NCBI RefSeq assembly: GCF_001043025.1
Contig: NZ_JYLD01000016.1
Coordinates: forward strand, 55,749 to 119,748
DNA: 64,000 nucleotides
From: Pseudomonas helleri
Lineage (GTDB): Bacteria > Pseudomonadota > Gammaproteobacteria > Pseudomonadales > Pseudomonadaceae
Direction of reading: 5' to 3'
Position numbers and translations under genes: made by a program. Under the pieces are notes generated by a model. It did no database searches. It had not been told where the DNA came from and saw only the letters and a list, made by a program, of their open reading frames with translations. Positions 16,157 through 25,171 of this stretch are shown here, piece by piece; within the stretch, counting starts at the first letter, position 1; each line of letters begins with the position of its first letter.

Positions 16157-17812
16157 TTAGTGTTTGCTGGCGCCCGCAGCGCCAATGCCGGTCATGGAAC
16201 GAATGAACTGCGCCAGGTATCGGCCGCGCTCAAGGACCGCGCGGGGCGAACGGTCGGTCACGGAAAAGAACCACGCGCTGAAAAACGCCAGGCTCATGGA
16301 AAACAACGCGGGGTTGGAATACGGGAACAGCGCCTTGTCGTGCTGCAACACGTTGACCCACACCGCCGGGCTGAGCACCAGCAGCACAATCGCCGAGACC
16401 AGTCCCGACAGGCTGCCGAGTACGGCACCGCGGGTGGTCAGGCCCTTCCAGTACATGGAAAGGAACAGCACCGGGAAATTCACCGAGGCGGCAATTGCCA
16501 GCACCAGGCCGGAGAGGAAGGCAATGTTCTGAGATTCAAACAACAGGCCGAGGATGATCGCCAGCACGCCAATGCACAGGGTGGCGATGCGCGACACGCG
16601 AATTTCCTGTTGTTCGCTGACCTGGCCCTTGCGGATGACGCAGGCATACACGTCATGGGACACCGCTGAGGCCCCCGACAGTGCGAGCCCGGCCACAACC
16701 GCCAGAATCGTGGCGAAAGCCACCGCCGAAATGAACCCCAGAAACAGATTGCCACCCACCGCCTGCGCCAGGTGCACGGCGATCATGTTGCTGCCGCCGA
16801 TGATTGCGCCGCTGGCGTCACGGAACTCCGGGGCCGTGCCGACCATGACGATGGCGCCAAAGCCGACGATGATCAGCAACAGGTAGAAGTAGCCGATAAA
16901 GCCGGTGGCGTAGAACACGCTTTTGCGAGCTTCCTTGGCATCGCTGACGGTGAAAAAACGCATAAGAATGTGCGGCAGGCCAGCGGTGCCGAAAATCAAG
17001 CCAAGCTCCAGGGAAATGGCCTCGACAGGGTTGGCCAGCAAGCCGCCCGGCGCCATGATTGCGGTGCCCTTGGCATGGACTGCACTCGCCTGGGCGAACA
17101 TCGCTTCGGTGCTGAAACCAAAATGCTTGAGCACCATAAAGGCCATGAAACTGGTGCCGAACAGCAACATCACCGCCTTGATGATCTGCACCCACGTGGT
17201 GGCCAGCATGCCGCCAAAGGTCACGTAGAACACCATCAGCACGCCAACCAGGATCACCGCGTAGAGGTAGTCGATGCCAAATAGCAATTCAATGAGTTTG
17301 CCCGCCCCGACCATCTGCGCCACCAGGTACATCAACGCCACGGTCAGGGTGCCGAACGCTGAAGTCAGGCGTACTGGCATTTGTTCAAGGCGATACGAGA
17401 CCACGTCGGCAAACGTGTATTTGCCCAGGTTGCGCAGGCGCTCGGCGATCAGGAACAGGATGATCGGCCAGCCGGCCAATACGCCCAGCGCGTACAAAAG
17501 CCCGTCATAGCCGTTGAGAAACATCATCGCCGAGATGCCCAGAAACGACGCCGCCGAGATCATGTCACCGGCAATCGCCAGGCCGTTCTGGAAACCGCTC
17601 ATGCCACCGCCAGCAGTGTAGAAATCACTGGCCGAGCGTGTGCGCAGGGCGGCCCAGCGCGTGACGCCGAGGGTAAACAGCACAAACACCATGAACATGC
17701 CGATGGCGTTCCAGTTCAATGGCCGTGATGTTTCCTCGGCGGCAAGCACCAGGTCCGCGACCATCACCAAAGGCAAAACAAACCCAACATTCAGGCGGCT
17801 CACAGGGCGCAC
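16157..17812 (-). CDS. paaL: Phenylacetate permease, ActP-like SSS family (PaaL)
   Basis: A 551-residue sodium:solute symporter-family protein with an N-terminal signal-like hydrophobic segment and about thirteen transmembrane segments. It resembles acetate permease ActP in FYTAGGGMSGFQNGLAIAGD and FMVFVLFTLGVT. Location within the paa cluster, between the DUF485 gene and paaZ, points to phenylacetate uptake as described for Pseudomonas PaaL. Transport of other short acids cannot be excluded. It overlaps the DUF485 gene by 13 bases, a pairing also typical of ActP loci. Confidence 0.87.
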   Translation of the reverse strand: MRPVSRLNVGFVLPLVMVADLVLAAEETSRPLNWNAIGMFMVFVLFTLGVTRWAALRTRSASDFYTAGGGMSGFQNGLAIAGDMISAASFLGISAMMFLNGYDGLLYALGVLAGWPIILFLIAERLRNLGKYTFADVVSYRLEQMPVRLTSAFGTLTVALMYLVAQMVGAGKLIELLFGIDYLYAVILVGVLMVFYVTFGGMLATTWVQIIKAVMLLFGTSFMAFMVLKHFGFSTEAMFAQASAVHAKGTAIMAPGGLLANPVEAISLELGLIFGTAGLPHILMRFFTVSDAKEARKSVFYATGFIGYFYLLLIIVGFGAIVMVGTAPEFRDASGAIIGGSNMIAVHLAQAVGGNLFLGFISAVAFATILAVVAGLALSGASAVSHDVYACVIRKGQVSEQQEIRVSRIATLCIGVLAIILGLLFESQNIAFLSGLVLAIAASVNFPVLFLSMYWKGLTTRGAVLGSLSGLVSAIVLLVLSPAVWVNVLQHDKALFPYSNPALFSMSLAFFSAWFFSVTDRSPRAVLERGRYLAQFIRSMTGIGAAGASKH

Positions 17813-18108
17813 TCCTGTTTGAGTTTATCGTTGAGCGGGTCGATGACCCGGTTGGCCCGGTATACGTAAAAGCCGGTCAGGGCGAAGGCCGCCAACACCA
17901 CCAGCACACCGACCAGCATGCCCACCGAGGTCACGCCTTCACTTAGGGGCTGGCCCAGGGTTGCCGGGGAGAACGCCACCAGCAGCACAAAGCCGAAATA
18001 GATCACCAGCATGATCAGCGACAGCGACCAGTAGAGATTTTGCTTGCGGCGTACCAACTGAATGAAATCGGGGTTTTGGCAAATACGTTGGATGTCGTCG
18101 GGGGACAT
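17800..18108 (-). CDS. DUF485 membrane protein, partner of the permease
   Basis: A 102-residue inner-membrane protein with two transmembrane segments (about 23-45 and 58-82) and a basic C-terminus. It is of the DUF485 (YjcH-like) family, which usually accompanies ActP-type symporters. The start MSPDDIQRICQNPDF at 18108 was preferred over a longer upstream frame whose first 36 residues look non-coding. It overlaps paaL by 13 bases, so co-translation and a helper role for the permease are likely, though its exact function is not known. Confidence 0.88.
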   Translation of the reverse strand: MSPDDIQRICQNPDFIQLVRRKQNLYWSLSLIMLVIYFGFVLLVAFSPATLGQPLSEGVTSVGMLVGVLVVLAAFALTGFYVYRANRVIDPLNDKLKQECAL

Positions 18109-18151
18109 GGTGGTGTGCTCCTTCTTATTGTTGTAGTGGGGCGAGACGGTG

Positions 18152-19228
18152 TTACAGCTGGTCGAAGTCCAATACCACCTTGTCGCTGACCGGGAATGCC
18201 TGGCACGACAGCACATATCCGGCAGCCACTTCGTAGTCTTCGAGGGCGTGGTTGCTGTCCATCTCCACTTCGCCTTCGATCACTTTGCACTTGCAGGTCG
18301 AGCACACCCCGGCCTTGCACGAATACGGCAGCTCGGCACCCTGCGCGTTGCCAGCGTCGAGGATGCTCTGGCTGTTGCGCGGCAGGTCGAATGCCAGAGC
18401 GCGACCGTCGCTGATCACGGTGATCTGGCTGATCGCCGCGTCTACTTGGCGGGCCGCTTCGCGGGCCTCGCGTTTTTGCTGGCTGCCAGCCGCGGCAAAG
18501 AGTTCGAAATGAATGTTCTCAGGCGCCATGCCCTCAGCCTTGAGGCAGTCGCGCACGGTTTCGGTCATCTCTTGCGGGCCGCAGATAAACGCGGCGTCGA
18601 GTTGCTTGACATCGAGCCAGCGGGTGAACAGCTGGGTGCATTTTTCGGCGTTGATCCGGCCGTTATAAAGGTCGACGTCCTGCTGCTCACGGCTGAACAC
18701 GAAGATCAGGTTCAAGCGCTGCAAATAGCGGTTTTTCAAGTCCTCGAGCTGCTCGCGAAACAGCGCGCCGGAGCTGGAACGGTTGCCGTACAGCAACGTC
18801 ACGCGGCTGTGCGGTTCAGTCTGCAAGGTGGTCTTGATGATCGAGAGAATCGGCGTAATGCCGCTGCCTGCCGCCACCGCCAGGTAATTGCCATGGCGCG
18901 CCGGGTCCAGCTCTACGTGAAAATGCCCGGCGGGCGGCATCACCTCCAGGCTGTGCCCGGCCTTTAACTGCTCGTTGGCAAAGGCCGAAAAACGCCCGCC
19001 TGCGACACGTTTGACGGCAATTCGCAGCTCGCCGTCATTGACCCCGGTGCAGATCGAATAAGAGCGGCGCACTTCTTCGCCGTCCAGCAGGGTGCGCATG
19101 ACCAGATGCTGGCCCTGGGTGAAGTGAAAACTGTCTTGCAGGTGCTGTGGAATGTCGAAGGCGATGGACACCGCGTCACGGGTCTCGGTGCGCACATCCT
19201 TGATGGTCAGGCTGTGAAACTTACTCAT
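18152..19228 (-). CDS. paaE: Phenylacetyl-CoA epoxidase reductase subunit PaaE
   Basis: A 358-residue reductase passing electrons from NADPH to the PaaABC(E) di-iron epoxidase. The N-terminal FAD-binding domain (about 1-105) contains RSYSICTGVNDGELRIAVKR. The NAD(P)-binding domain (about 110-230) contains LAVAAGSGITPILSI. The C-terminal plant-type [2Fe-2S] ferredoxin domain (about 265-358) has cysteines in SCKAGVCSTCKC and VLSCQAFP. It is 33 bases after paaD in the paaABCDE order. Confidence 0.96.
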   Translation of the reverse strand: MSKFHSLTIKDVRTETRDAVSIAFDIPQHLQDSFHFTQGQHLVMRTLLDGEEVRRSYSICTGVNDGELRIAVKRVAGGRFSAFANEQLKAGHSLEVMPPAGHFHVELDPARHGNYLAVAAGSGITPILSIIKTTLQTEPHSRVTLLYGNRSSSGALFREQLEDLKNRYLQRLNLIFVFSREQQDVDLYNGRINAEKCTQLFTRWLDVKQLDAAFICGPQEMTETVRDCLKAEGMAPENIHFELFAAAGSQQKREAREAARQVDAAISQITVISDGRALAFDLPRNSQSILDAGNAQGAELPYSCKAGVCSTCKCKVIEGEVEMDSNHALEDYEVAAGYVLSCQAFPVSDKVVLDFDQL

Positions 19229-19261
19229 GGTTATTCTCCAACCAAGACGGCCGAGGGCGCC

Positions 19262-19795
19262 TCAGATGCATTTGAAATAGTCGAACGGTTCCAGGCAGTC
19301 GCGGCAGCGGTACAGTGCCTTGCAGGCGGTGGAGCCGAATTCGCTGAGCACTTCGGTGTGGGTGCTGGCGCATTGCGGGCAGGCAATCACCGGGCTTTCG
19401 CCAAGCAACGTGCGCTTGCTGGCGCTGCCCTGCGGCGGTGCGATGCCATAGGCGCGCAGGCGCTCGCGGCCACTGTGGGTGATCCAGTCGGTGGACCAGG
19501 CCGGGGTCAATTTGCGCTCCAGTTGCGGTCCGCGAAAACCGGCCAGCTCCAATGCCTCTCGAATGTCGCTCTCGATCACTTCTGTGGCGGGGCAACCGGA
19601 GTAGGTGGGCGTGACCACCACGTGCAGGTGCCCGGCTTGCCAGGCCAGATCGCGGACAATGCCCAGGTCGACCACGCTGACCACCGGCACTTCCGGGTCC
19701 ATGACCTGCGCCAGGATCGCCCACGCCGCCGCCAGGTCCGTGGGTTGCGCCGGGCGCGCGCCGAGGTCGCTGGCGATCAGCTCACCAGGTTGCAT
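19262..19795 (-). CDS. paaD: Phenylacetyl-CoA epoxidase assembly protein PaaD
   Basis: A 177-residue protein of the MIP18/SufT-like (DUF59) family. The motif MDPEVPVVSVVDLGIVRD lies near 32-49 and TPTYSGCPATEVI near 61-73. The C-terminal zinc-ribbon-like Cys set is CPQCAST and YRCRDCLEPFDYFKC. In the paa pathway PaaD is needed for epoxidase maturation, probably Fe-S or di-iron handling, rather than catalysis. It overlaps paaC by 14 bases. Confidence 0.94.
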   Translation of the reverse strand: MQPGELIASDLGARPAQPTDLAAAWAILAQVMDPEVPVVSVVDLGIVRDLAWQAGHLHVVVTPTYSGCPATEVIESDIREALELAGFRGPQLERKLTPAWSTDWITHSGRERLRAYGIAPPQGSASKRTLLGESPVIACPQCASTHTEVLSEFGSTACKALYRCRDCLEPFDYFKCI

Positions 19796-20543
19796 CGGGG
19801 TACGCTCGGGGCAAAAACTGCATTTCGGCCAGCAAAATGCCCAAGTGTTCGGTGTGCAGGCCGCGTCGCGCGTTCAGGTAGAAATAGCTCGGTGCCGCGG
19901 GCACGGGCAGGGTGGCGCGGGTAAACGTGTCGCTGACGGTGGCCTGCCATGTGGCGGCGACTTGGGCTGCATCTGGCGTGATGGCGGCCTCGCACAGGCG
20001 CTGTTCGCTGTCATCGGCGCTGGTCAGTTCCACAGTAAAGCGCCACACCTCGGGGAGGGCGGCGAGCATTCGCGCGTGGCTTTCGTCGGTGCCGTCACCG
20101 AGCCGCTCCACCCATTCGCTGGAGCGGCGCAGGTGGTAAGTGACTTCTTTGACGGCTTTGGCGGCGATACCGGCGATGCGCTCGTCGCTCGACTGGCTCA
20201 GACCTTCAAGGACTGGCAGGTGCCAGGCGTCATACAAAAACTGCTTGAGAATGGTGACCGCGTAGTCGCCATTGGGTTGCTCCACCAGCAGCAAGTTACG
20301 ATAGGCCCGCTCATCCCGGCGAAAGGCCAGATGGTCGGCGTCGCGGCCGTCATCCAGCAGTTCGGCGGCGTATTCCAGCCAGTTGCGCGCCTGGCCGACC
20401 AGGTCTAGGCCGACGTTCATCAGCGCCAGTTCTTCTTCCAGTGCAGGTGCATGGCCGCACCATTGGCACAGGCGCTGGCCCTGAATCAGGGCGCTGTCGC
20501 CGAGGCGCAGGAGGTATTCGATCAGATCAGTGTTTGGCTTCAT
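19782..20543 (-). CDS. paaC: Phenylacetyl-CoA epoxidase structural subunit PaaC
   Basis: A 253-residue helical ferritin-like subunit that pairs with PaaA in the 1,2-phenylacetyl-CoA epoxidase. Family blocks are LLRLGDSALIQGQRLCQWCGHAP (named here by its ends, residues 9-31), GHAPALEEELALMNVGLD and LDDGRDADHLAFRRDERAYRN. The start at 20543 (MKPNTDLIEYL) has GAGG just upstream; the in-frame GTG four codons earlier would have no proper spacing. It overlaps paaD and lies 8 bases after paaB. Confidence 0.95.
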   Translation of the reverse strand: MKPNTDLIEYLLRLGDSALIQGQRLCQWCGHAPALEEELALMNVGLDLVGQARNWLEYAAELLDDGRDADHLAFRRDERAYRNLLLVEQPNGDYAVTILKQFLYDAWHLPVLEGLSQSSDERIAGIAAKAVKEVTYHLRRSSEWVERLGDGTDESHARMLAALPEVWRFTVELTSADDSEQRLCEAAITPDAAQVAATWQATVSDTFTRATLPVPAAPSYFYLNARRGLHTEHLGILLAEMQFLPRAYPDATW

Positions 20544-20551
20544 GGTTGACC

Positions 20552-20833
20552 TCACATGTGCCCGACTTCGGCCGGCAACTCGTAGAAGCTGGCGTGGCGG
20601 TAGACCTTGTCGTCGGCCGGGTCAAACAACGGGTCTTTTTCATCCGGCGACGAGGCGGTAATCAACATGGAGGGCACCACCCACAGGCTGACGCCTTCGC
20701 TGCGTCGGGTGTACAGCTCGCGGGCGTTCTCGATGGCCATGGTGGTGTCGGCGGCGTGAACGCTGCCAACGTGTTTGTGGTTGAGGCCGTGCTTGCTGCG
20801 CACAAAGACTTCAAAGAGGGTCCATTCAGACAT
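20552..20833 (-). CDS. paaB: Phenylacetyl-CoA epoxidase subunit PaaB
   Basis: A 93-residue small subunit of the multicomponent epoxidase, essential for activity and thought to organise the PaaAC heterodimers. Conserved text includes WTLFEVFVRSKHGLNHKHVGSVHA, given by residues 4-27, then NARELYTRRSEGVSLWVVPS and the C-terminal PADDKVYRHASFYELP. It lies 15 bases after paaA, in the standard order paaABCDE. Confidence 0.96.
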   Translation of the reverse strand: MSEWTLFEVFVRSKHGLNHKHVGSVHAADTTMAIENARELYTRRSEGVSLWVVPSMLITASSPDEKDPLFDPADDKVYRHASFYELPAEVGHM

Positions 20834-20848
20834 AACGGTAACTCCGGA

Positions 20849-21838
20849 TCAGGCAGCGTTCTTATTGTGTTTTTTACGGGCGTGGGCGACGGCGGCTTCG
20901 CGCACCCAGGCGCCGTCTTCAATAGCCTTGCGGCGGGTGGCGACACGCTCCTGGTTGCATGGGCCGTTGCCCTTGAGCACTTCGTAGAATTCGTTCCACT
21001 GGATTTCGCCGAAGTCGTAATGACCGCGTTCGGCGTTCCACTTCAGGTCCGGGTCGGGGCAGGTGCAGCCCAGCAGTTCAAGCTGTGGAATGGTTTGGTC
21101 GATGAAACGCTGGCGCAATTCGTCGTTGCTCTGGCGCTTGATCTTCCAGGCCATGGACTGGGCGCTGTTGGGGGAGTGTTCGTCGCTGGGGCCGAACATC
21201 ATCAGCGACGGCCACCAGAGGCGGTTGATCGCGTCCTGGACCATGTCTTTTTGTGCCTGATTGCCTTCGCGCATCATGGTCAGGAGGATTTCGTAGCCCT
21301 GACGCTGATGAAAGCTCTCTTCCTTGCAGATACGCACCATGGCCCGCGAATAGGGCCCGTAGGAGGTGCGTTGCAGCACCACCTGGTTGACGATGGCCGC
21401 GCCATCCACCAGCCAGCCGACGGCGCCCATGTCGGCCCAGTTCAGGGTCGGGTAATTGAAGATGCTCGAGTACTTGGCCTTGCCGCTATGCAGCTTGGCG
21501 ATTTCTTCGTCGCGGTCGGCGCCCAGGGTTTCCATCGCGCTGTACAGGTACAGGCCGTGGCCGGCTTCATCCTGGATCTTGGCCATTAATTGCAGTTTGC
21601 GTTTGAGCGACGGCGCGCGAGTGACCCAGTTGCCTTCCGGCAGCATGCCGACGATTTCTGAGTGGGCGTGTTGAGAGATCTGACGGATGAGGGTTTGCCG
21701 ATAGGCATCGGGCATCCAGTTTTTGGCTTCGATCTTGATTTCGGCGTCGATTTTTTCCTGGAAGGCGCGTTCCTGATCGGACATCTCCGCCAGGTCCTTG
21801 ATGCGCTTAACGCCGGTTTCTACAAGCTGTGCGTACAT
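20849..21838 (-). CDS. paaA: Phenylacetyl-CoA epoxidase catalytic subunit PaaA
   Basis: A 329-residue di-iron oxygenase subunit that epoxidises the aromatic ring of phenylacetyl-CoA. Ferritin-like iron ligands are seen in DEAGHGLYLYSAMETLG (E-x-x-H type) and CKEESFHQRQGYEIL. It is the first gene of the paaABCDE run. The upstream 250 bp carry a long inverted repeat matching other sites in the locus (candidate PaaX operator), and before that a terminator closing the paaF-K transcript. It is therefore likely to start its own transcript, repressed by PaaX until phenylacetyl-CoA accumulates. Confidence 0.96.
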   Translation of the reverse strand: MYAQLVETGVKRIKDLAEMSDQERAFQEKIDAEIKIEAKNWMPDAYRQTLIRQISQHAHSEIVGMLPEGNWVTRAPSLKRKLQLMAKIQDEAGHGLYLYSAMETLGADRDEEIAKLHSGKAKYSSIFNYPTLNWADMGAVGWLVDGAAIVNQVVLQRTSYGPYSRAMVRICKEESFHQRQGYEILLTMMREGNQAQKDMVQDAINRLWWPSLMMFGPSDEHSPNSAQSMAWKIKRQSNDELRQRFIDQTIPQLELLGCTCPDPDLKWNAERGHYDFGEIQWNEFYEVLKGNGPCNQERVATRRKAIEDGAWVREAAVAHARKKHNKNAA

Positions 21839-21884
21839 GGGGCTCTCCCGCCTTGCATGTGTTCATAGGCATGGAGAACTTTAT

Positions 21885-21946
21885 AAGCGATACAAAAATT
21901 AATATCAAACACAAAATACTGTGTTCTATTTATTTTTGTATCGCTT
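21885..21946. promoter_or_regulatory. Candidate PaaX operator upstream of paaA
   Basis: A perfect 15-bp inverted repeat: AAGCGATACAAAAAT at 21885-21899 and its complement ATTTTTGTATCGCTT at 21932-21946, 32 bases apart in AT-rich DNA. Close relatives of the half-site (GTGATACAAAA) recur at 28381-28452 and 28548-28600 by the other paa promoters. That recurrence is the reason for assigning it to PaaX. Confidence 0.7.
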
Positions 21947-21973
21947 TCGGTGAATTCGGTTTTTTGTCAGGCG

Positions 21974-21999
21974 AAAAAAAGCCCCGCAAAAGCGGGGCT
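21974..21999 (-). terminator. Intrinsic terminator after paaK
   Basis: Perfect 8-bp GC stem AGCCCCGC, loop AAAA, GCGGGGCT. On the minus strand the stem is followed by a run of seven T. It is placed to end the paaFGHIJK transcript before the paaA promoter. Confidence 0.88.
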
Positions 22000-22012
22000 G
22001 TACGTCAATCAT

Positions 22013-22078
22013 CTGTAGGAGCGAGCTTGCCTCGCGATCTTTTGATGCTGAAAAGATCGCGAGACAAGCTCGCTCCTA
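22013..22078. repeat. REP pair (family A) between paaK and paaA
   Basis: Two inverted REP units about 30 bp long: 'tgtaggagcgagcttgcc' onward to 'gatctttt', 7-base loop, then 'aaaagatcgcgagacaagc' to 'tcgctccta'. The same unit recurs at 12628, 13012 and 60813. Confidence 0.85.
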
Positions 22079-22089
22079 CGGGCCGGTGG

Positions 22090-23415
22090 TCAGGCTTTAG
22101 GGCGTTTATCGATCACGTGGCAGGCTTTGCCTTCCGAGCGCTTGAGCGAATGAAGCGGCTGCAAAGCGATACGGGAACTGATGCCGATATGGGTTTTGAT
22201 ATGTCGGCTCAGCTCGTTGGTCACGGCGCTCTGTTGTTCGCTGCTGAGGTGCTGGTGCTCGGCTTTAAGCTCTACGTGTACGTCCACGCTGTCGAGATTG
22301 CCATTGCGATACAGATGGATCTCATAACTCTCGCAAAGTTGTTTTACTTTGAGTACTTGCTCCTCGACCTGAGTCGGGAACACGTTGACCCCGCGAATGA
22401 TCAGCATGTCATCGCTGCGCCCGGTGATTTTGTCGATGCGCCGCATGGGCCGTGCCGTGCCTGGCAGCAGGCGTGTGAGGTCGCGGGTGCGGTAGCGGAT
22501 CATGGGCAGCGCCTCCTTGCTCAGGGAGGTGAACACCAGTTCGCCCATTTGCCCGTCTGGCAGCACCTCGCCGGTGACCGGGTCGATGATTTCGGGGTAG
22601 AAGTGGTCTTCCCAAATGGTCGGGCCGTCTTTGCTTTCTGCGCACTCCATGGCAACGCCGGGGCCCATGATTTCCGAGAGGCCGTAGATGTCCAGTGCGG
22701 TGATGCCCAGTCGCGCTTCGATGGCGCTGCGCAGTTCGCCGGTCCACGGCTCGGCGCCGAAGATCCCCAGGCGCAAGGCCAGCTTATGCGGGTCGATGCC
22801 CTGGCGTTCCAGCTCATCGGCAATATTGAGCATGTACGAGGGGGTGACCATGATGATGTCCGGCTGGAAATCCTTGATCAGTTGCACTTGCTTTTCGGTT
22901 TGCCCCCCGGACATCGGGATCACCGTGCAGCCCAGGCGTTCAGCTCCGTAGTGGGCGCCCAGACCGCCGGTAAACAGGCCGTAGCCATAGGAAATATGCA
23001 CCTTGTCGCCACGCTGGCCGCCAGCGGCGCGAATCGAGCGGGCAACCACATTGGCCCAAGTGTCGATGTCGTTCTGGGTATAGCCCACCACCGTTGGTTT
23101 GCCGGTGGTGCCGCTGGAGGCGTGCAGGCGTACGACCTCATTCATGGGCACGGCAAACATGCCGTACGGGTAGCTGTCGCGCAGGTCGTTCTTGGTGGTG
23201 AAGGGGAACTTGGCCAGATCCGCCAGAGACGTGACGTCGTTGGGGTGAATGCCCAGTGCATCGAAGCGCTGACGGTAAAGCGGCACGTTGTTGTAGGCGT
23301 GGCCCAAGCTCCAGCGCAGGCGTTCGAGCTGGTGTTCTCGCAATTGATCGACGCTGGCAGTTTCCATCGGGTCCAGCAGCGGGTTAAGCACGGTCGTTGA
23401 CATTGGCATGTTCAT
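22090..23415 (-). CDS. paaK: Phenylacetate-CoA ligase PaaK
   Basis: A 441-residue adenylate-forming enzyme that activates phenylacetate to phenylacetyl-CoA, the first step and inducer-producing step of the pathway. The P-loop-like ASSGTTGKPTVVGYT lies near 98-112. Other family motifs are YGLSEIMGPGV, YRTRDLTRLLPG and GRSDDMLIIRGVNVFP. The short C-terminal domain is typical of PaaK. The protein is about the usual length of 437-440 residues. It ends the paaFGHIJK run, with a strong terminator about 90 bp further on. Confidence 0.96.
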   Translation of the reverse strand: MNMPMSTTVLNPLLDPMETASVDQLREHQLERLRWSLGHAYNNVPLYRQRFDALGIHPNDVTSLADLAKFPFTTKNDLRDSYPYGMFAVPMNEVVRLHASSGTTGKPTVVGYTQNDIDTWANVVARSIRAAGGQRGDKVHISYGYGLFTGGLGAHYGAERLGCTVIPMSGGQTEKQVQLIKDFQPDIIMVTPSYMLNIADELERQGIDPHKLALRLGIFGAEPWTGELRSAIEARLGITALDIYGLSEIMGPGVAMECAESKDGPTIWEDHFYPEIIDPVTGEVLPDGQMGELVFTSLSKEALPMIRYRTRDLTRLLPGTARPMRRIDKITGRSDDMLIIRGVNVFPTQVEEQVLKVKQLCESYEIHLYRNGNLDSVDVHVELKAEHQHLSSEQQSAVTNELSRHIKTHIGISSRIALQPLHSLKRSEGKACHVIDKRPKA

Positions 23416-23517
23416 GAGTTCACTCGAATTATTTTTGTCTATCAGCCCGGCTTAAATGCCGAGCCTTGAGTGCATGCCCCAAGGATACCGCTCGGCTCCC
23501 CGGGAATCGCGAATCTT

Positions 23518-24729
23518 TTAGTCGCCCAGGCGTTCGATGATCAGCGCTATGCCCTGGCCGACGCCGATACACATGGTGCACAGGGCATAGCGGCCGCGAC
23601 GTTCTTCCAGTTCATGCAGGGCGGTGGTGACCAGTCGTGCGCCGCTCATGCCCAGCGGGTGACCCAGGGCAATGGCGCCGCCATTGGGGTTTACCCGTGG
23701 GTCGTTGTCGGCCAGGCCCAGCTCGCGCAGAACCGCCAGGCCTTGTGCGGCAAAGGCTTCGTTGAGTTCGATTACATCCATATCGGCCAGGCTCAGGTTG
23801 GCCAGCTCCAGCACCTTGTGGGTGGCGGGTACCGGGCCGATGCCCATGATGCGCGGTTCAACACCGGCGGCGGCCATTGCCACCACCCGGCCGCGGGCGA
23901 CCAGGCCGAAGCGCTTTGCCACTGCGGGGCTGGCCAGCAACAGCGCGCAGGCACCGTCATTGACCCCCGAGGCGTTGCCTGCGGTGATGCTGCCGCCTGC
24001 ACGAAAGGGCGTGCCCAGTTTTTGCAGTTGCTCTAGGGTGGTATCACCGCGGGGGTGTTCGTCGTGCTCGACCACTTTGGCCGGGCCTTTGCGCTGGGCA
24101 ATCTGTACCGCGACGATTTCTTTGGCCAGGCGCCCGCTGGTTTGGGCAGCCGCGGCGCGTTGCTGGCTGCGTAAAGCAAAGGCGTCCTGATCGGCTCGGG
24201 AGATAGCGAACTGCTCCGCGACGTTTTCAGCGGTTTCGGGCATCGAATCGACGCCGTGGGCCTGCTTCATCAGCGGGTTGATAAAGCGCCAGCCGATGGT
24301 GGTGTCGTACAGCTGAGCCTCGCGAGAAAACGCTTGCTCAGCTTTGCCCATGACCATGGGGGCGCGGGACATCGACTCAACGCCACCGGCCAGCATCAAA
24401 CCGGCTTCACCACAGCGAATGGCGCGGGCGGCGTTGCCGATGGCGTCCAGCCCGGAACCGCACAAACGATTGAGGGTGGTGCCCGGCACACTCACTGGCA
24501 GCCCGGCGAGCAAGGCGGACATGCGCGCGACGTTGCGATTGTCTTCGCCGGCCTGGTTGGCGCAGCCGTAGATCACGTCGTCGACGCTGTTCCAGTCTAC
24601 TTGCGGGTGACGGCGCAGCAGCTCACGCAGCGGCACCGCGCCAAGGTCGTCGGTGCGCACGCTGCTCAAGGCACCGGCATAACGGCCAATCGGGGTGCGT
24701 ACCGCGTCGATGATCAAGGCGTCATTCAT
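23518..24729 (-). CDS. paaJ: 3-oxoadipyl-CoA/3-oxo-5,6-dehydrosuberyl-CoA thiolase PaaJ
   Basis: A 403-residue thiolase that releases acetyl-CoA twice in phenylacetate breakdown. The nucleophilic Cys is in NRLCGSGLDAIGNAARA (about Cys90). Later active-site motifs are GMGP-like GIGPVPATHK, NEAFAAQ, GGAIALGHPLGMSGARL (His) and the second Cys in CIGVGQG. The start at 24729 (MNDALIIDAVRTPIGRYAG) matches the family; it overlaps paaI by 8 bases. PcaF of the beta-ketoadipate pathway is very similar; the paa context decides the name. Confidence 0.95.
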   Translation of the reverse strand: MNDALIIDAVRTPIGRYAGALSSVRTDDLGAVPLRELLRRHPQVDWNSVDDVIYGCANQAGEDNRNVARMSALLAGLPVSVPGTTLNRLCGSGLDAIGNAARAIRCGEAGLMLAGGVESMSRAPMVMGKAEQAFSREAQLYDTTIGWRFINPLMKQAHGVDSMPETAENVAEQFAISRADQDAFALRSQQRAAAAQTSGRLAKEIVAVQIAQRKGPAKVVEHDEHPRGDTTLEQLQKLGTPFRAGGSITAGNASGVNDGACALLLASPAVAKRFGLVARGRVVAMAAAGVEPRIMGIGPVPATHKVLELANLSLADMDVIELNEAFAAQGLAVLRELGLADNDPRVNPNGGAIALGHPLGMSGARLVTTALHELEERRGRYALCTMCIGVGQGIALIIERLGD

Positions 24730-25171
24730 TGGGGGTCTCCTGCGCCAGCACCGTGCCGCGCACTTTGTAGGATTTGCCATGGAACAGCGCAATCAGCTGG
24801 CCCAGTTGGTTGGAAATGCGCACGTCGTAGTTGCCGGTACGCCCGGCGCGGCTTTGCTCGCGGCACTCGGCGCTCAAGGTGTCACCCAGGTGGGCCGGGG
24901 CAACATAGTCGATGCTGCAACCGAGGCCGACGGTGGCATCGTTGTAGCTGTTGCAGGCCAGGGCGAATGCCGAGTCGGCCAAAGCAAACAGGTAGCCGCC
25001 GTGGCAGGTGCCGTGCCCCTGGATCATGTCTGCGCGCACGCTCATGCTCACGTGCGCGCAACCGGGTGCTGCTGCCAATAAATGCATGCCCATGGCCTGG
25101 CTGGCCGCGTCACGCTTGAGCATTGCCTGGGCGCATTGATTGGCCAGGTTCATGGCTTGAAGGTCAGTCAT
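24722..25171 (-). CDS. paaI: Hotdog thioesterase PaaI
   Basis: A 149-residue acyl-CoA thioesterase of the hotdog fold, which rescues CoA from dead-end phenylacetyl-CoA intermediates. The active-site region is GHGTCHGGYLFALADSAFA (near 52-70). The Asp of ADSAF is the expected catalytic residue. The start at 25171 (MTDLQAMN) was preferred over a longer frame with Cys-rich non-coding-like text. It overlaps both neighbours by 8 bases, so translation is coupled with paaH and paaJ. Confidence 0.94.
   Translation of the reverse strand: MTDLQAMNLANQCAQAMLKRDAASQAMGMHLLAAAPGCAHVSMSVRADMIQGHGTCHGGYLFALADSAFALACNSYNDATVGLGCSIDYVAPAHLGDTLSAECREQSRAGRTGNYDVRISNQLGQLIALFHGKSYKVRGTVLAQETPNE

Noticed and set aside
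21829..23400. 523-codon plus-strand open frame
   Set aside because: It is opposite paaK and runs through the paaA promoter, terminator and REP region; no motif or ribosome site supports it.
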